Virus record (IMG/VR): IMGVR_UViG_3300030380_001620
Span: 1-31,344 of that record
DNA: 31,344 bases
Strand: one strand, 5' to 3'
From: a virus
The notes below the pieces were generated by a model that saw only the letters and a program-made list of their open reading frames with translations, made no database searches and was not told where the DNA came from. Position 1 is the stretch's first letter, and the number at the start of each line of letters is the position of its first letter. This document shows, one piece after another, positions 8,100 through 17,064 of the stretch. Position numbers and translations under genes: made by a program.

Positions 8100-8501
8100 A
8101 TGGCAACACATACAGGAAGTGAAGGGACGGTTAAAGTCGGCACGGCTGGTTCTGACACAGCAATAGCAGAAATTCGATCATTTAGCATCGAAGAAACAGC
8201 CGACACACTTGAAACGACTAGCATGGGTGACACCGCCAGAACTTACGTCCCTTCCCTTAAACAGTTCACGGGTTCAGTTGACGTTTTTTGGGATGAAACC
8301 AATACGGGTGGTCAAACGGCTCTTACTGTTGGAGCATCTGTAACCCTTAATTTATATCCAGAAGGTGCAACTTCTGGCGATACTTATTACGGTGGTACAG
8401 CTATTGTTACTGGCCGCACTATAAATTCTACATTTGATGGGCTTGTAGAAATGACTATTTCAGTGCAAGGTAGTGGGGCATTAACTGAAACAACTGTATA
8501 A
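8100..8501 (+). CDS. Major tail tube protein
   Basis: This 133-residue protein would polymerise into the hollow tail tube. It has the expected features: a small all-beta domain, an early DTLETTSMGDTARTYVPSLKQFTGSVDVFWDET-type stretch (residues ~36-67) typical of TP901-1/gpV-like tube proteins, and a C-terminal GLVEMTISVQGSG strand. It is preceded by a strong AAGGAG-type ribosome-binding site (8088-8093) and sits between the tail terminator and the tail chaperone gene, the standard order. No extra C-terminal Ig domain, such as lambda gpV carries, is visible. Confidence 0.85.
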   Translation: MATHTGSEGTVKVGTAGSDTAIAEIRSFSIEETADTLETTSMGDTARTYVPSLKQFTGSVDVFWDETNTGGQTALTVGASVTLNLYPEGATSGDTYYGGTAIVTGRTINSTFDGLVEMTISVQGSGALTETTV

Positions 8502-8509
8502 GTAGGACT

Positions 8510-8854
8510 ATGACACTTGCAAAACGTATCGCAGCTAAAAGAGCTGATAAAGAACGCGGTCAAGTAGATATTGAAGAATGGGGCGAGGATGATAAGCCCC
8601 TTACCCTATTCTTTAATTATATTACAGCCCGTGATATTGAATTTCTACAGCGTAAAAATAAAGACTTTCTGACTAATCCCACAATGTCAGGAATGGTAGA
8701 ATTAATAATTAGAAAGTGTGAAGATAAAGATGGTGAAAAGGTTTTCACACTAGAAGATAAACCTGTTTTAATGGGTGAAACTATTGGAACTATAGCTGCT
8801 GTATTTGGCGCTATATTTGAAAACATTACAGCCGAGGAACAGGAAAAAAACTAA
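8510..8854 (+). CDS. Tail assembly chaperone, G-like product (zero frame)
   Basis: The unshifted 114-residue product (MTLAKRIAAKRADKERGQVD...) is a helical tail assembly chaperone that would coat the tape measure protein before tube polymerisation, equivalent to lambda gpG. The gene lies between tube and tape measure genes, the invariant location. Its last codons before the TAA are GAA AAA AAC, forming an A AAA AAC slippery site, so a fraction of ribosomes should continue in the -1 frame to give the longer form described separately. Confidence 0.85.
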   Translation: MTLAKRIAAKRADKERGQVDIEEWGEDDKPLTLFFNYITARDIEFLQRKNKDFLTNPTMSGMVELIIRKCEDKDGEKVFTLEDKPVLMGETIGTIAAVFGAIFENITAEEQEKN

Positions 8855-9003
8855 GGAGCGATCCATTTAGATATAGTCTCATTTCACTTGCTGAACACTT
8901 GGGAAAGACAATATCAGAAATTGAAGAAATGACATATTCAGAATATAATGAGTGGGTCGCTTATTTTAAAATAAAAGAGGAACGGGAAAAGAATGGCCAC
9001 TGA
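8510..9003 (+). CDS. Tail assembly chaperone GT-type fusion by programmed -1 frameshift
   Basis: Ribosomes slipping back one base on A AAA AAC (8845-8851) bypass the TAA at 8852 and read 50 more codons from CTA 8851 to the TGA at 9001-9003, giving about 164 residues. The added segment contains RYSLISLAEHLGKTISEIEE and then YSEYNEWVAYFKIKEEREK. That is the usual look of T-type chaperone domains (short helical domain with LA..LG.t..E......E...W.AYy). It lacks a good start codon and ribosome-binding site of its own. The T segment overlaps the tape measure start (8993) by 11 bases. In lambda the analogous gpG/gpGT pair is also made by -1 slippage and both forms are needed in a fixed ratio. Confidence 0.88.
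8845..8851 (+). other. -1 ribosomal frameshift site A AAA AAC
   Basis: The heptamer fits X XXY YYZ in the zero frame (GAA AAA AAC, then TAA). The adjacent stop codon and a long open -1 frame ending inside the tape measure start support a programmed -1 shift. Confidence 0.88.
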
Positions 9004-10402
9004 AAGACTTACGTTTGAAATGAACGCAGTTGGTAACGCTGTCCCTCAAATGCAAAAGGTTCAGCAGCAACTGGGTAACGTCAACCGACAAATGACGCAA
9101 TCAACCCAAGTTATGCAGCGTCATACACGCGCTACCCAGAGGGTCGTTAAATCAAACATGGGCATGACTAGAGGACTTGGTTTAGCATCATTACAGTTTC
9201 AAGATATGGCTGTTCAGGCTTCTATGGGTACGGATGCACTACGGATTATGACCATGCAAGGCCCACAGTTAGCATCTATCTTTGGCCCTAAAGGTATGAT
9301 TATCGGTGGTATTATAGCGGTTGGTGGTGCCATTGCTATGATGGGTAAAAGCGCAAAAAGTATGTCATTCGACTTTAAGCAGTTTTTTGCTGACATAAAG
9401 CCAGCTTTTGAGGGTTTAAGACCAATACTTGATGGATTGAAAGCAGCTTTTAATGTTCTAAAAGAAGCTGTGATAACCGTATTAAATGGTATTATCAACG
9501 CTTTTCAGGTGATGGGTGTTATTGTTGGAACTGTGGTTAGTTCTATAAGTAGGCAAATAGAAATACTTAGAGTTAAGTTTGATATTGCCTTAAAGAAGAT
9601 TCAACAAGTTATGCAAGCAGCAAAAGACGCTCTTAATATTCGAGGTGAACCAGAAATATTTGGATTTCTTCAAGATGAGTTTGGACGCGATACTCCAATA
9701 ACTGTGGTTGAAATGTTAGGGAGAAATATTGAGGAACTTCAAGATCGATTGAAACAGCTCAGAAATCAAAGCAAGCAAGAAGGTTCTTTAATTGATAATG
9801 TCGTTGGAAACATAAAAGATTTACAGCTAATCGACTTACGCAAGTATTTTAAAATGGTAGATAAAGCCAATAAAGATGCTATGGAATCCATGCAAAAACG
9901 TACACAAACATTTGCCGATACTATGAAGTCAACTCTAGAAGAAGGTTTTATGGCTATCTCAACAGGCACTAAATCAGTCAAAGACGCTTTTAGGTCGATG
10001 GCTAGAGATATAATAGCTCAGTTGTATAAAGTGCTGGTGGTACAGCGTTTGGTAGGCTCATTCAACGCTGAAACAGGAGAGGGTACGGGAATTGTCGCTA
10101 TGTTGATGAAGTCTATTCCATCATTACCAGCTAACGCTATGGGTGGGCCTGTTACTGGTGGTAGGGCTACAATAGTTGGTGAGCGTGGCCCAGAAATATT
10201 AGTACCACATAGATCAGGTCATATAATACCAAATAATAAGCTTGGCGGTCAGGGGCTTGTGATAAATCAATACAATAACTTTCAAGAGGGTGTAAGCCGT
10301 TCTGAAATACAATCTATGCTTCCTAAAATAGTAGAAGCTTCTAAATCAGCAGTATTAGACGCAAGACGTAGAGGGGGCAGCTACGCGGCTGCATTTGGCT
10401 AA
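8993..10402 (+). CDS. Tail tape measure protein
   Basis: This 469-residue protein sets tail length and is ejected with the DNA. It has a Gln-rich coiled-coil N terminus (MQKVQQQLGNVNRQMTQSTQ), a LASLQFQDMAVQASMGTDAL segment, hydrophobic segments at about residues 100-120 and 155-185, and a C terminus with GGPVTGGRATIVGERGPEIL (about 386-405), a signature of lambda gpH-like tape measures. At about 1.5 angstrom per residue it predicts a tail near 70 nm, roughly half of lambda's. The start lies inside the chaperone's frameshifted segment, so expression is probably coupled. Confidence 0.93.
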   Translation: MATERLTFEMNAVGNAVPQMQKVQQQLGNVNRQMTQSTQVMQRHTRATQRVVKSNMGMTRGLGLASLQFQDMAVQASMGTDALRIMTMQGPQLASIFGPKGMIIGGIIAVGGAIAMMGKSAKSMSFDFKQFFADIKPAFEGLRPILDGLKAAFNVLKEAVITVLNGIINAFQVMGVIVGTVVSSISRQIEILRVKFDIALKKIQQVMQAAKDALNIRGEPEIFGFLQDEFGRDTPITVVEMLGRNIEELQDRLKQLRNQSKQEGSLIDNVVGNIKDLQLIDLRKYFKMVDKANKDAMESMQKRTQTFADTMKSTLEEGFMAISTGTKSVKDAFRSMARDIIAQLYKVLVVQRLVGSFNAETGEGTGIVAMLMKSIPSLPANAMGGPVTGGRATIVGERGPEILVPHRSGHIIPNNKLGGQGLVINQYNNFQEGVSRSEIQSMLPKIVEASKSAVLDARRRGGSYAAAFG

Positions 10403-10995
10403 TGGCTATATCTTATCCACTAGATTTACCAACTCACACTGGTATCCAAAGCATATCATTTAGAGCTAGGAATGTGGTTTCTGTATCACGCTCCCCATTT
10501 AGTATGGCTCAACAAGTCGTTGCTCACGCTGGTATGTGCTGGGAAGCAGATTTAACTTTACCACCTATGAATGAAACTAATGCTGAAAAATGGACGGGTT
10601 GGCTCAATGCTTTACGCGGTCAATATGGTACGTTTTTATTAGGGCCACCATTAGCCAACAGTCCACACGGAACGGCCACATCATTAACTATTACTGGTTC
10701 TGCTGGAGATACTAGCGTTACGGCTGATGTAAATAGTGGCAGTGCTACGCTTCTGAGAGGTGACTATTTTTCGTTAGGCAGTGGAGCAAGCACTAGGTTA
10801 TATCAGGTGACACTAGACAAAACTGGTGATGGCACATTGGAAATCTGGCCATCTTTACGTGCGGCTGCATCTACAGCAACTGGTGATTTAACATACCCTA
10901 AGAGCAGATTTAGATTGGCGTCCAATGAACAGAATTGGGATATTAGTTCTGATGGTTTCTATAATATTAGTTTTAGCGCAGTAGAGGCTATCTAA
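10402..10995 (+). CDS. Minor / distal tail protein
   Basis: The 197-residue protein begins MAISYPLDLPTHTGIQSISF and has a WEADLTLPPMNETNAEKWTG stretch followed by a beta-rich half (GNN-free, Thr/Ser-rich, SLRAAASTATGDLTYPKSRFRLA). This is a pattern I associate with minor tail proteins encoded directly after the tape measure in lambda-like and marine siphophages, in the position of lambda gpM or a distal tail protein. It overlaps the upstream stop (TAATG) and the next start by one base. The role as part of the tail tip ring is inferred from order and fold pattern. Confidence 0.65.
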   Translation: MAISYPLDLPTHTGIQSISFRARNVVSVSRSPFSMAQQVVAHAGMCWEADLTLPPMNETNAEKWTGWLNALRGQYGTFLLGPPLANSPHGTATSLTITGSAGDTSVTADVNSGSATLLRGDYFSLGSGASTRLYQVTLDKTGDGTLEIWPSLRAAASTATGDLTYPKSRFRLASNEQNWDISSDGFYNISFSAVEAI

Positions 10996-11558
10996 TGTCA
11001 AGAGACTTACAATCTTCGATTACAAGTGCTTTAGAAGGTGAAGTTGTACAACCATACATGGCTGTCGATTTAGCTTTTGACGGTGCAAATCTACGTCTTT
11101 GGACGGGTGTTGGTGACTTAACAATTAGCTCTAATACATATACTGGGGCTGGTACTTTACTTTCTATAAGTAATATTGAAGAAACGGCTGAGATAGCCGC
11201 TAAAGGTGCTACATTGGTTTTAAGCGGTATACCTTCATCAATCCTATCAGATGCACTTACTGAGGCTTATCAGGGCCGTCTATGCACTATTTATTTCGGT
11301 ATTGTAGGCGGTGATAGCTCTGAAGTATTTCAGGGTTTTATGGATCAAATGATAATTGATGAAGGGCCAGAAACTTCCACTGTAACTCTTACAGTAGAAA
11401 ATAGATTAGTGGATTTGGAACGTCCTAGAGTTTTACGTTTCACAGATCAAAGCCAACAAGCAAGATTATCAGGATTAGGCGTGACAACTGATAAAGGCTT
11501 ACAGTTTGTTGATAGTTTGCAAAATAAAGTGATAGCTTGGGGCAAAACCAGTGAATGA
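10995..11558 (+). CDS. Minor tail / baseplate hub protein (DUF2163- or gpL-like)
   Basis: The 187-residue product begins MSRDLQSSITSALEGEVVQP and contains LRLWTGVGDLTISSNTYTGA, ISNIEETAEIAAKGATLVLSGIP and VENRLVDLERPR, a pattern of N-terminal DUF2163-type tail proteins found between distal tail and peptidase genes in gene transfer agents and many phages. It would help join the tube to the tip. No metal-binding cysteines, as found in lambda gpL, are visible. Its end overlaps the next gene by 4 bases (ATGA). Confidence 0.7.
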   Translation: MSRDLQSSITSALEGEVVQPYMAVDLAFDGANLRLWTGVGDLTISSNTYTGAGTLLSISNIEETAEIAAKGATLVLSGIPSSILSDALTEAYQGRLCTIYFGIVGGDSSEVFQGFMDQMIIDEGPETSTVTLTVENRLVDLERPRVLRFTDQSQQARLSGLGVTTDKGLQFVDSLQNKVIAWGKTSE

Positions 11559-11986
11559 AGTTGGTAGATTGGGATAAAAGATTATTTGATTATATAGAAA
11601 CAGTACAAGATGAGCCTTTTGAGTGGGGCTATCACGATTGTTTAACTTTTGCTAATACGTGTGTTCAAATGCAGATAGGAAGCGGTTTTTGTGATGAGTA
11701 TTTGCACAGATATGACAGTGCAAAAAATGCTTTGGTAGAATATAGAAAATTTAATACACGATCAGAATACAAAGATTTTCTTGATGCTGTAGATAGCAGA
11801 TTGACCAGAATATATACAGAATATCCACCTAGAGGCACTATCGTTGGCCGTGATATGGGTGAGGATAAAGTAGTTTTACCGATTGCATTTGGTGTGGTAG
11901 TGTCTGATTTAGCGGCTTTTGTTGGTAATAAAGGTTTGGTATTCTTACCCACAGAAAAGCCCGATATATTTTGGAGTGTCACCTAA
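11555..11986 (+). CDS. Tail-associated NlpC/P60-like protein (gpK/DUF6950-like)
   Basis: The 143-residue protein contains FEWGYHDCLTFANTCVQ around Cys29, the usual nucleophile motif of small phage tail cysteine peptidases that trim peptidoglycan or help assemble the tail tip (lambda gpK position, upstream of gpJ). I cannot point with confidence to the catalytic His that usually follows in a GD(L/I) context: the corresponding region is PRGTIVGRDMGEDKVVLPIAFGVVVSD. The fold appears retained (GLVFLPTEKPDIFW ending), but activity is uncertain and it may be structural only. It is tightly overlapped on both sides. Confidence 0.65.
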   Translation: MKLVDWDKRLFDYIETVQDEPFEWGYHDCLTFANTCVQMQIGSGFCDEYLHRYDSAKNALVEYRKFNTRSEYKDFLDAVDSRLTRIYTEYPPRGTIVGRDMGEDKVVLPIAFGVVVSDLAAFVGNKGLVFLPTEKPDIFWSVT

Positions 11987-14922
11987 TGACTTTACGAGCA
12001 TTATATAAAAGCAAGTCATTTTTAGACCAGATGCCATTTGGCCCTAAATCTTGGCAAAAAGATATACCGCAAGATCCAGTAACATTAGTTGTAGCGGCAA
12101 TCAGCGCAGCCGCCACATCAACAGCATATTTTACAACAGCTTTTGTATTTAGCACATTTGCAAGGCAATTTCTAATAAATGCAGCTATTGGCTTTGCTCT
12201 TAATGCACTTACACCAAGACCGTCTCTTGGTGATGCTGGCCGTGGATATGATGTAAATGCAGTAAACCCAGCAGCGCCACATCAAATAATATATGGTGAA
12301 ACTAAGGTTGGTGGCGTGGTTGTATATACAGAAGCAACTGACGATAACTTATATTTACACAAAGTTATTGCAGTAGCTGGCCATGAGGTGGATAGCTTTC
12401 AAAAACTTTACCTAGATGAATTGGAATTAACTCTCGATGGTGATGGTGAAGTAACAAATGCCACTGATCCTGATAGCAATACGACAACAAGATATAATGG
12501 CTTTGTAAGAATAAATACCCACGTAGGAACAGCAGGGCAATCAGCCGACAGTGATTTAGTAAGTGAAAGTGATGGTCACTGGACAAATGACCATAAATTA
12601 TCAGGAATAGCTTATATTTATGTAAGGCTAAAATATGATGCTGATGTATTTCCTACGGGTCAGCCAGTTTTTACGGCTTTAGTAAGGGGGAAAAAGGTTT
12701 ATGATCCTAGAACATCTTCAATTGGCTGGTCAGCTAATTCAGCCTTATGTCTACGGGATTATCTATTTTCTGGATATGGTTTGGACGCAAACGCCAGTGA
12801 AATTGATGACACTTTAGTTTCTACAGCGGCAAACATATGTGATGAAAATGTTACGTTAGCTGGATCAGGTACAGAAAACCGATATGAAACTAATGGCTCA
12901 TTTGTAACTTCTTCACAGCCCAAAGATATACTGGATACCCTAGCCCGTTCAATGGGTGGCTTATTATGGTTCGCTCAAGGTGAGTGGAGAATGAAAGCAG
13001 CGGCTTGGACTGCATCAATTAAGACGTTTGATGAAGATGATTTAAGATCAAATATAGAAGTCAGCACCCGTCATAGCAGGCGTGATAATTTCAATATAGT
13101 CAAAGGTACATGGCGTGGCGCTGGTAGTAATTGGCAAGAAACAGATTATAAAGAAATAAAATCATCAACCTTTATTACTGCTGACGGTGGCATAGAAAGT
13201 TCTGCTGATATTAGATTGCCAATGACATCTAGTCATTCTATGGCGCAACGTATTGCTAAGATTGCTTTATATAGAAATAGGCAGCAGCTTACTATTACTG
13301 CTGATTTTGGTTTACGGGCATTGAGCGTTCAAGTTGGTGATGTAATTAGCATTACTAATTCTAGACTAGGATTTAGTGCTAAGACGTTTGAGGTGCAGCG
13401 GTGGGCATTTGCCTTTAAGGAAACAGGTGAATTAATTGTCAATATGACACTTAGGGAGCTTACCCAAAGCGTTTTTAGCTGGTCAGCAGAAGAAACAGAC
13501 TTTGAAAAAGATAATACTGTTTTACCAAATGTCTTTGACGGTTTAGCTATAAATAATCTTACTGCATCTGGTGGCGGTAGAACAACCAGTGATGGAACAT
13601 TTATTAATTCTGTCATACTTTCTTGGACGGCTGCTAATAATAAATTTGTCGATCATTATGAAGTTGAATGGAAAGCTGTAGCAGATAGCGTTTATAATTC
13701 CACTACTACAATAGAAAATAGTATTGAAGTTTCTCCACTAGTTGATGGCGTTCAGTATACTATTAGGGTTAGGGCTGTAGGCTCACAAGGTAACAAAGGG
13801 GCATATTCTACAGTTCTATTTACTGGTGGCGGTGATACAACAGCACCAGCCGTTCCGACTTCTATATCTGCTACGGGTGGTTTTAAATTTATTACTATTG
13901 ATTGGACTAATCCAGCAGATGCTGATCTAAATTTTGTAGAAATATACGAAAATACCGTTAATAATTCGTCTGGATCAACTTTGGTTGGCATTTCTGCTGG
14001 TGATACTTTTACTAGAACAAATTTAGGATTAAATCAGACTAGATATTACTTTCTAAAATCAGTCGATTATTCTGGTAATAAGTCGGCTTTTACTTCTGGT
14101 GTTTCTGCTACTACTACATTTTTAGATGATGCTGATTTTGAAAATGGTATAAGACAGATATTTATAGATGCTGGTTTAGATATTATTGAACCAGTTAGTT
14201 CACTTCCAGCATCTGGTGATTATGTAAACCAGCAAGTTTTTCTCACCAGTGATAATAAGCTTTACAGATGGACAGGTTCAACTTGGGCTGAAATTGTTGC
14301 AGCAGTAGGGGCAAATAGTATTACTGCAACTGAAATAGCTGATGGTGAAATATCTACACCAAAACTAGCGGCCAATGCTGTAACGGCTGCTAAAATACAA
14401 GCTAATACAATTACTGCAACTCAAATAGCAGCAAATACAATTACAAGTGGTTTACTTGCTACTTCAGGGCTTATTACAAGAGTGGCACAAATTAACGATG
14501 GTTTGATAGAAAATGCTAAAATCAAAAATGCAGCCGTTGATACACTTAAAGTTGCTGGTGAAAGTATTACACTTTCAACTACTGGCTCTTTTGGAACTAC
14601 AACTTTAACAAATGGTCAAACAACGGATTTAGATACTAATGTGAGTATGAGCTATGCTGGAGGTATAATAGCTATAGCTAATTTAGCAATTTTTGGATCG
14701 GCTGGGTCAGGAGATACTGCAACCTATCAACTATATATAGATGGTACGGAGGTTTCTGGAATTAACATTACTGGGAGTATTCTTTTAGGTTTGCAAACTT
14801 TAAGCGGTGGTAAAACCGTTGCTAGTGGTACGCGAAATGTCAAAGTAACCATTTCAGGACTTAGCGGTATTACAAGCCCTACTTGCAAACTAGAGCTTAC
14901 TATCTTGAGGCGTTACAGATGA
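11986..14922 (+). CDS. Tail tip host-attachment protein, J-like
   Basis: This 978-residue protein is the central tail tip component that contacts the host receptor. It has a hydrophobic Ala-rich segment (about residues 25-70), as in the N-terminal part of J-like proteins, then a phage-tail hub region (HQIIYGETKVGGVVVYTEAT, LCLRDYLFSGYGL), and a region with DILDTLARSMGGLLWFAQGEW typical of hub domains. Two fibronectin type III-like domains lie at about 515-610 and 615-710, and a C-terminal part has tandem ITATEIA...AANAITA-type helical repeats and a beta-rich end. ATG 11986 overlaps the upstream stop (TAATG); an in-frame TTG 15 bases earlier is not needed. Lambda J is somewhat longer (1132). 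Confidence 0.92.
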   Translation: MTLRALYKSKSFLDQMPFGPKSWQKDIPQDPVTLVVAAISAAATSTAYFTTAFVFSTFARQFLINAAIGFALNALTPRPSLGDAGRGYDVNAVNPAAPHQIIYGETKVGGVVVYTEATDDNLYLHKVIAVAGHEVDSFQKLYLDELELTLDGDGEVTNATDPDSNTTTRYNGFVRINTHVGTAGQSADSDLVSESDGHWTNDHKLSGIAYIYVRLKYDADVFPTGQPVFTALVRGKKVYDPRTSSIGWSANSALCLRDYLFSGYGLDANASEIDDTLVSTAANICDENVTLAGSGTENRYETNGSFVTSSQPKDILDTLARSMGGLLWFAQGEWRMKAAAWTASIKTFDEDDLRSNIEVSTRHSRRDNFNIVKGTWRGAGSNWQETDYKEIKSSTFITADGGIESSADIRLPMTSSHSMAQRIAKIALYRNRQQLTITADFGLRALSVQVGDVISITNSRLGFSAKTFEVQRWAFAFKETGELIVNMTLRELTQSVFSWSAEETDFEKDNTVLPNVFDGLAINNLTASGGGRTTSDGTFINSVILSWTAANNKFVDHYEVEWKAVADSVYNSTTTIENSIEVSPLVDGVQYTIRVRAVGSQGNKGAYSTVLFTGGGDTTAPAVPTSISATGGFKFITIDWTNPADADLNFVEIYENTVNNSSGSTLVGISAGDTFTRTNLGLNQTRYYFLKSVDYSGNKSAFTSGVSATTTFLDDADFENGIRQIFIDAGLDIIEPVSSLPASGDYVNQQVFLTSDNKLYRWTGSTWAEIVAAVGANSITATEIADGEISTPKLAANAVTAAKIQANTITATQIAANTITSGLLATSGLITRVAQINDGLIENAKIKNAAVDTLKVAGESITLSTTGSFGTTTLTNGQTTDLDTNVSMSYAGGIIAIANLAIFGSAGSGDTATYQLYIDGTEVSGINITGSILLGLQTLSGGKTVASGTRNVKVTISGLSGITSPTCKLELTILRRYR

Positions 14923-15293
14923 CCAAATATACAATATACGATCCAGCAACAAATAATATTAAAATGATATTTGAAGGGTCAGAAAGTGATGCTCTATTAA
15001 ACGGTTCTATAATTGAGGGTGAATACTCAAGTGATGAATATAACATTATAGATGGTCAGCCAGTACGAAAGTCACAAACCGACATAGAAGAAGTGATAGA
15101 TGATTATGCTTGGAATGAATTACGCAAGAGGCGCAACGGATATTTATCCGATAGTGATTGGACACAAACGTTAGACACTCCACTAAGTGAGACTAAAAAA
15201 GCTGAATGGGCTACATATCGGCAAACGCTAAGAGACTTGCCGTCAAACACAACTGATCCAAGTAACCCAAATTTTCCAGATAAGCCATCCTAG
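14919..15293 (+). CDS. Tail fibre assembly chaperone-like protein (APC domain), copy 1
   Basis: The 124-residue product has a short N-terminal domain (MTKYTIYDPATNNIKMIFEG) and a C-terminal segment RKRRNGYLSDSDWTQTLDTP then WATYRQTLRDLP. The R.RN..L..sDWTQ..D.pL.....WA.YRq.LRdLP signature is that of phage tail assembly chaperone (Phage_tail_APC) domains that help fibres fold or attach. ATG 14919 overlaps the J stop (ATGA) and follows TGAGG. A second gene with the same C-terminal motif lies at 19088-19597. Confidence 0.75.
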   Translation: MTKYTIYDPATNNIKMIFEGSESDALLNGSIIEGEYSSDEYNIIDGQPVRKSQTDIEEVIDDYAWNELRKRRNGYLSDSDWTQTLDTPLSETKKAEWATYRQTLRDLPSNTTDPSNPNFPDKPS

Positions 15294-15311
15294 ACTTTGC
15301 AACTTCGAAAA

Positions 15312-15338
15312 AATGCGTTACAATGCGTTTGCATATGC
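15312..15338. repeat. Phased direct repeats and small palindrome in a gene gap
   Basis: AATGCGTT occurs at 15312-15319 and 15322-15329, one helical turn apart, followed by the palindrome GCATATGC (15331-15338). They occupy the 66-base gap before the gene at 15360, one of few gaps in the structural cluster. They could be a regulator-binding site or a recombination junction; this is speculative. Confidence 0.3.
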
Positions 15339-15359
15339 TAAGATAATGGAGTTCCCAAA

Positions 15360-15797
15360 ATGGCAACATTTAATAAGATTAATGACTTTGTGAAAAATGC
15401 AGTTCACAACATGGATTTAGAAAGCGATCAGATTGCTATTGCTTTATCAAATACATCACCATCTTCTGAAAGTTCAGACCCTTCAGCAGATGGCAATGGA
15501 ATATTAGGAAATGTTACTCAAGTTTCATATTCTAATTTATCATCACGAAATGTAACCACATCATCATCTGCTCAAGCAAGTGGCACATATAAGCTTGTTC
15601 TTGCTGATCTGACGCTTACTTCTTCTGGTGGTTCTACAGGCCCATTTAGATATGTTTACATATTCGATGATACTGTAAGTACTCCAGCAGATCCGTTGAT
15701 TGGATATTATGATTATGGTTCATCCTTAACACTCAATGATGGTGATAGTTTAACAGTTGATTTTTCAGCGTCTAATGGTGTCATTCAGTTAGCATAA
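15360..15797 (+). CDS. Putative virion / tail accessory protein
   Basis: This 145-residue protein starts MATFNKINDFVKNAVHNMDL and is otherwise Ser/Thr/Gly-rich and beta-type (LVLADLTLTSSGGSTGPFRY, SLTLNDGDSLTVDFSASNGV). I know similar proteins from marine phage tail and adsorption regions, where they are thought to be virion components, but no activity is established. GGAG (15348-15351) precedes the ATG by 8 bases. The neighbouring genes are fibre-like, so a role in an adsorption appendage is likely. Confidence 0.65.
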   Translation: MATFNKINDFVKNAVHNMDLESDQIAIALSNTSPSSESSDPSADGNGILGNVTQVSYSNLSSRNVTTSSSAQASGTYKLVLADLTLTSSGGSTGPFRYVYIFDDTVSTPADPLIGYYDYGSSLTLNDGDSLTVDFSASNGVIQLA

Positions 15798-15805
15798 GGT
15801 GATAT

Positions 15806-16171
15806 ATGGTTGTTTTAGCTAATCGGGTTAAGGTTGCTACGGCCACAACTGGAACTGGCACTATTACGCTTGGATCAGCGGAAAGTGGTTATCAAACATT
15901 TGCTGGTGGCGGTGTTTCTGATGGTGACACTGTACGTTACCTAGTAGAAGAAGGTAGTAACTTTGAAATCGGAACTGGTGTATATACCCATAGCGGCACT
16001 ACACTCACTAGAACGGTTTCTGAAAGTAGCAACAGTGATAATGCTATTACTCTTGCTGGCGCGGCTAAAGTTATGATTACCGCAACAAAAGACGATTTTT
16101 TTATTGATGAAGATTACGGCTTAGTAACTGGAACAGTCGCTAATTTAGACGATTATGGAGGGCTTAGCTGA
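15806..16171 (+). CDS. Putative virion structural protein of the fibre region
   Basis: The 121-residue product ([20 protein letters not shown]...) consists of a beta-rich domain with [19 protein letters not shown]. This '[17 protein letters not shown]' type of small domain is frequent in marine phage tail regions and usually encoded next to fibre genes; I take it as an accessory fibre or adaptor domain. It ends with the stop overlapping the next ATG (TGATG). No catalytic motif is visible. Confidence 0.65.
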   Translation: MVVLANRVKVATATTGTGTITLGSAESGYQTFAGGGVSDGDTVRYLVEEGSNFEIGTGVYTHSGTTLTRTVSESSNSDNAITLAGAAKVMITATKDDFFIDEDYGLVTGTVANLDDYGGLS

Positions 16172-17064
16172 TGGCTAAACAAGTTCAATTCAGACGCGGC
16201 ACAACTTCGCAGCATAGTTCATTTACTGGCGCTGTTGGTGAAATTACAGTTGATACTGACAAGGATACGGCGGTTGTCCACGACGGCTCAACGGCAGGTG
16301 GCCATCCACTTGTCAAGCAGCTATCTGATCTAAGCATTACCGCTACAGCGACGGAGCTAAACTACGTAGACGGCGTTACAAGCGCAATACAAACGCAGTT
16401 AGACGCCAAGCTTTCAGATTTGGTTAGTGACACGACTCCAAGTCTAGGCGGCAACCTAGATATGAACGGTAACGATATTGTTACTACGTCAAATGCAAAC
16501 CTAGAGCTTGCACCTAATGGCACGGGTAAAGTTGTTGTAAAAGGTAACACAAATTCAGCAAAAATAGTTTTAAACTGTGAGGCTAATTCTCACGGGGTTA
16601 CAGTTGCTAGTCCACCACATAGCGCAAACTCTACATATGAGATAGCGTTGCCTAATGCGCTAGGAACTACTAATGCAAGTGCTTTCGTTACAACAGACGC
16701 AAATGGTGTGGCTACATTCGACAACGGAACAATAGAAGAAAGCACTTCTGTTACGTCTAGTTCTAATGCTGCTACGCTTAACTTACGTGATGGTAATGTG
16801 TTTGAGCATACGCTGACTGAGAATGTAACGTATACGTTTAGCAACCCAGCCGCATCTGGCAAGGTATCTAGTTTTGTTCTCAAAATAAAACAGGATGCGT
16901 CTGCTAGTGGTTACACAGTGACATTTCCAGCAAGTGTAGACTTTGTGGGTGGTACTGCACCGACACTAACAGCAACGGCAAATGCCATTGATACGTTTGT
17001 AATATTTACCACAGACGGTGGCACGATATACAATCTGTTGGTCGCTGGTCAGGATATTAAGTAA
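16171..17064 (+). CDS. Tail fibre protein with N-terminal fibre repeat
   Basis: The 297-residue protein begins [20 protein letters not shown] followed by AVGEITVDTDKDTAVVHDGS. This is the RRGTT..H..F.Ga.GE.TvDtdk.t.vvHDG motif found at the N terminus of many phage tail fibres. A middle DTTPSLGGNLDMNGNDIVTTSNANLEL segment is another common fibre motif (about residues 86-112), and the C terminus is a beta-rich domain. It likely contributes to host recognition and is coupled to the neighbouring genes by one-base overlaps on both sides. Confidence 0.8.
   Translation: MAKQVQFRRGTTSQHSSFTGAVGEITVDTDKDTAVVHDGSTAGGHPLVKQLSDLSITATATELNYVDGVTSAIQTQLDAKLSDLVSDTTPSLGGNLDMNGNDIVTTSNANLELAPNGTGKVVVKGNTNSAKIVLNCEANSHGVTVASPPHSANSTYEIALPNALGTTNASAFVTTDANGVATFDNGTIEESTSVTSSSNAATLNLRDGNVFEHTLTENVTYTFSNPAASGKVSSFVLKIKQDASASGYTVTFPASVDFVGGTAPTLTATANAIDTFVIFTTDGGTIYNLLVAGQDIK

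Noticed and set aside
15318-15347. TTACAA-N18-GATAAT resembling a promoter before the gene at 15360
   Set aside because: Transcription would start after the GGAG that serves as ribosome-binding site, so promoter and translation start conflict; AT-rich chance match is likely.
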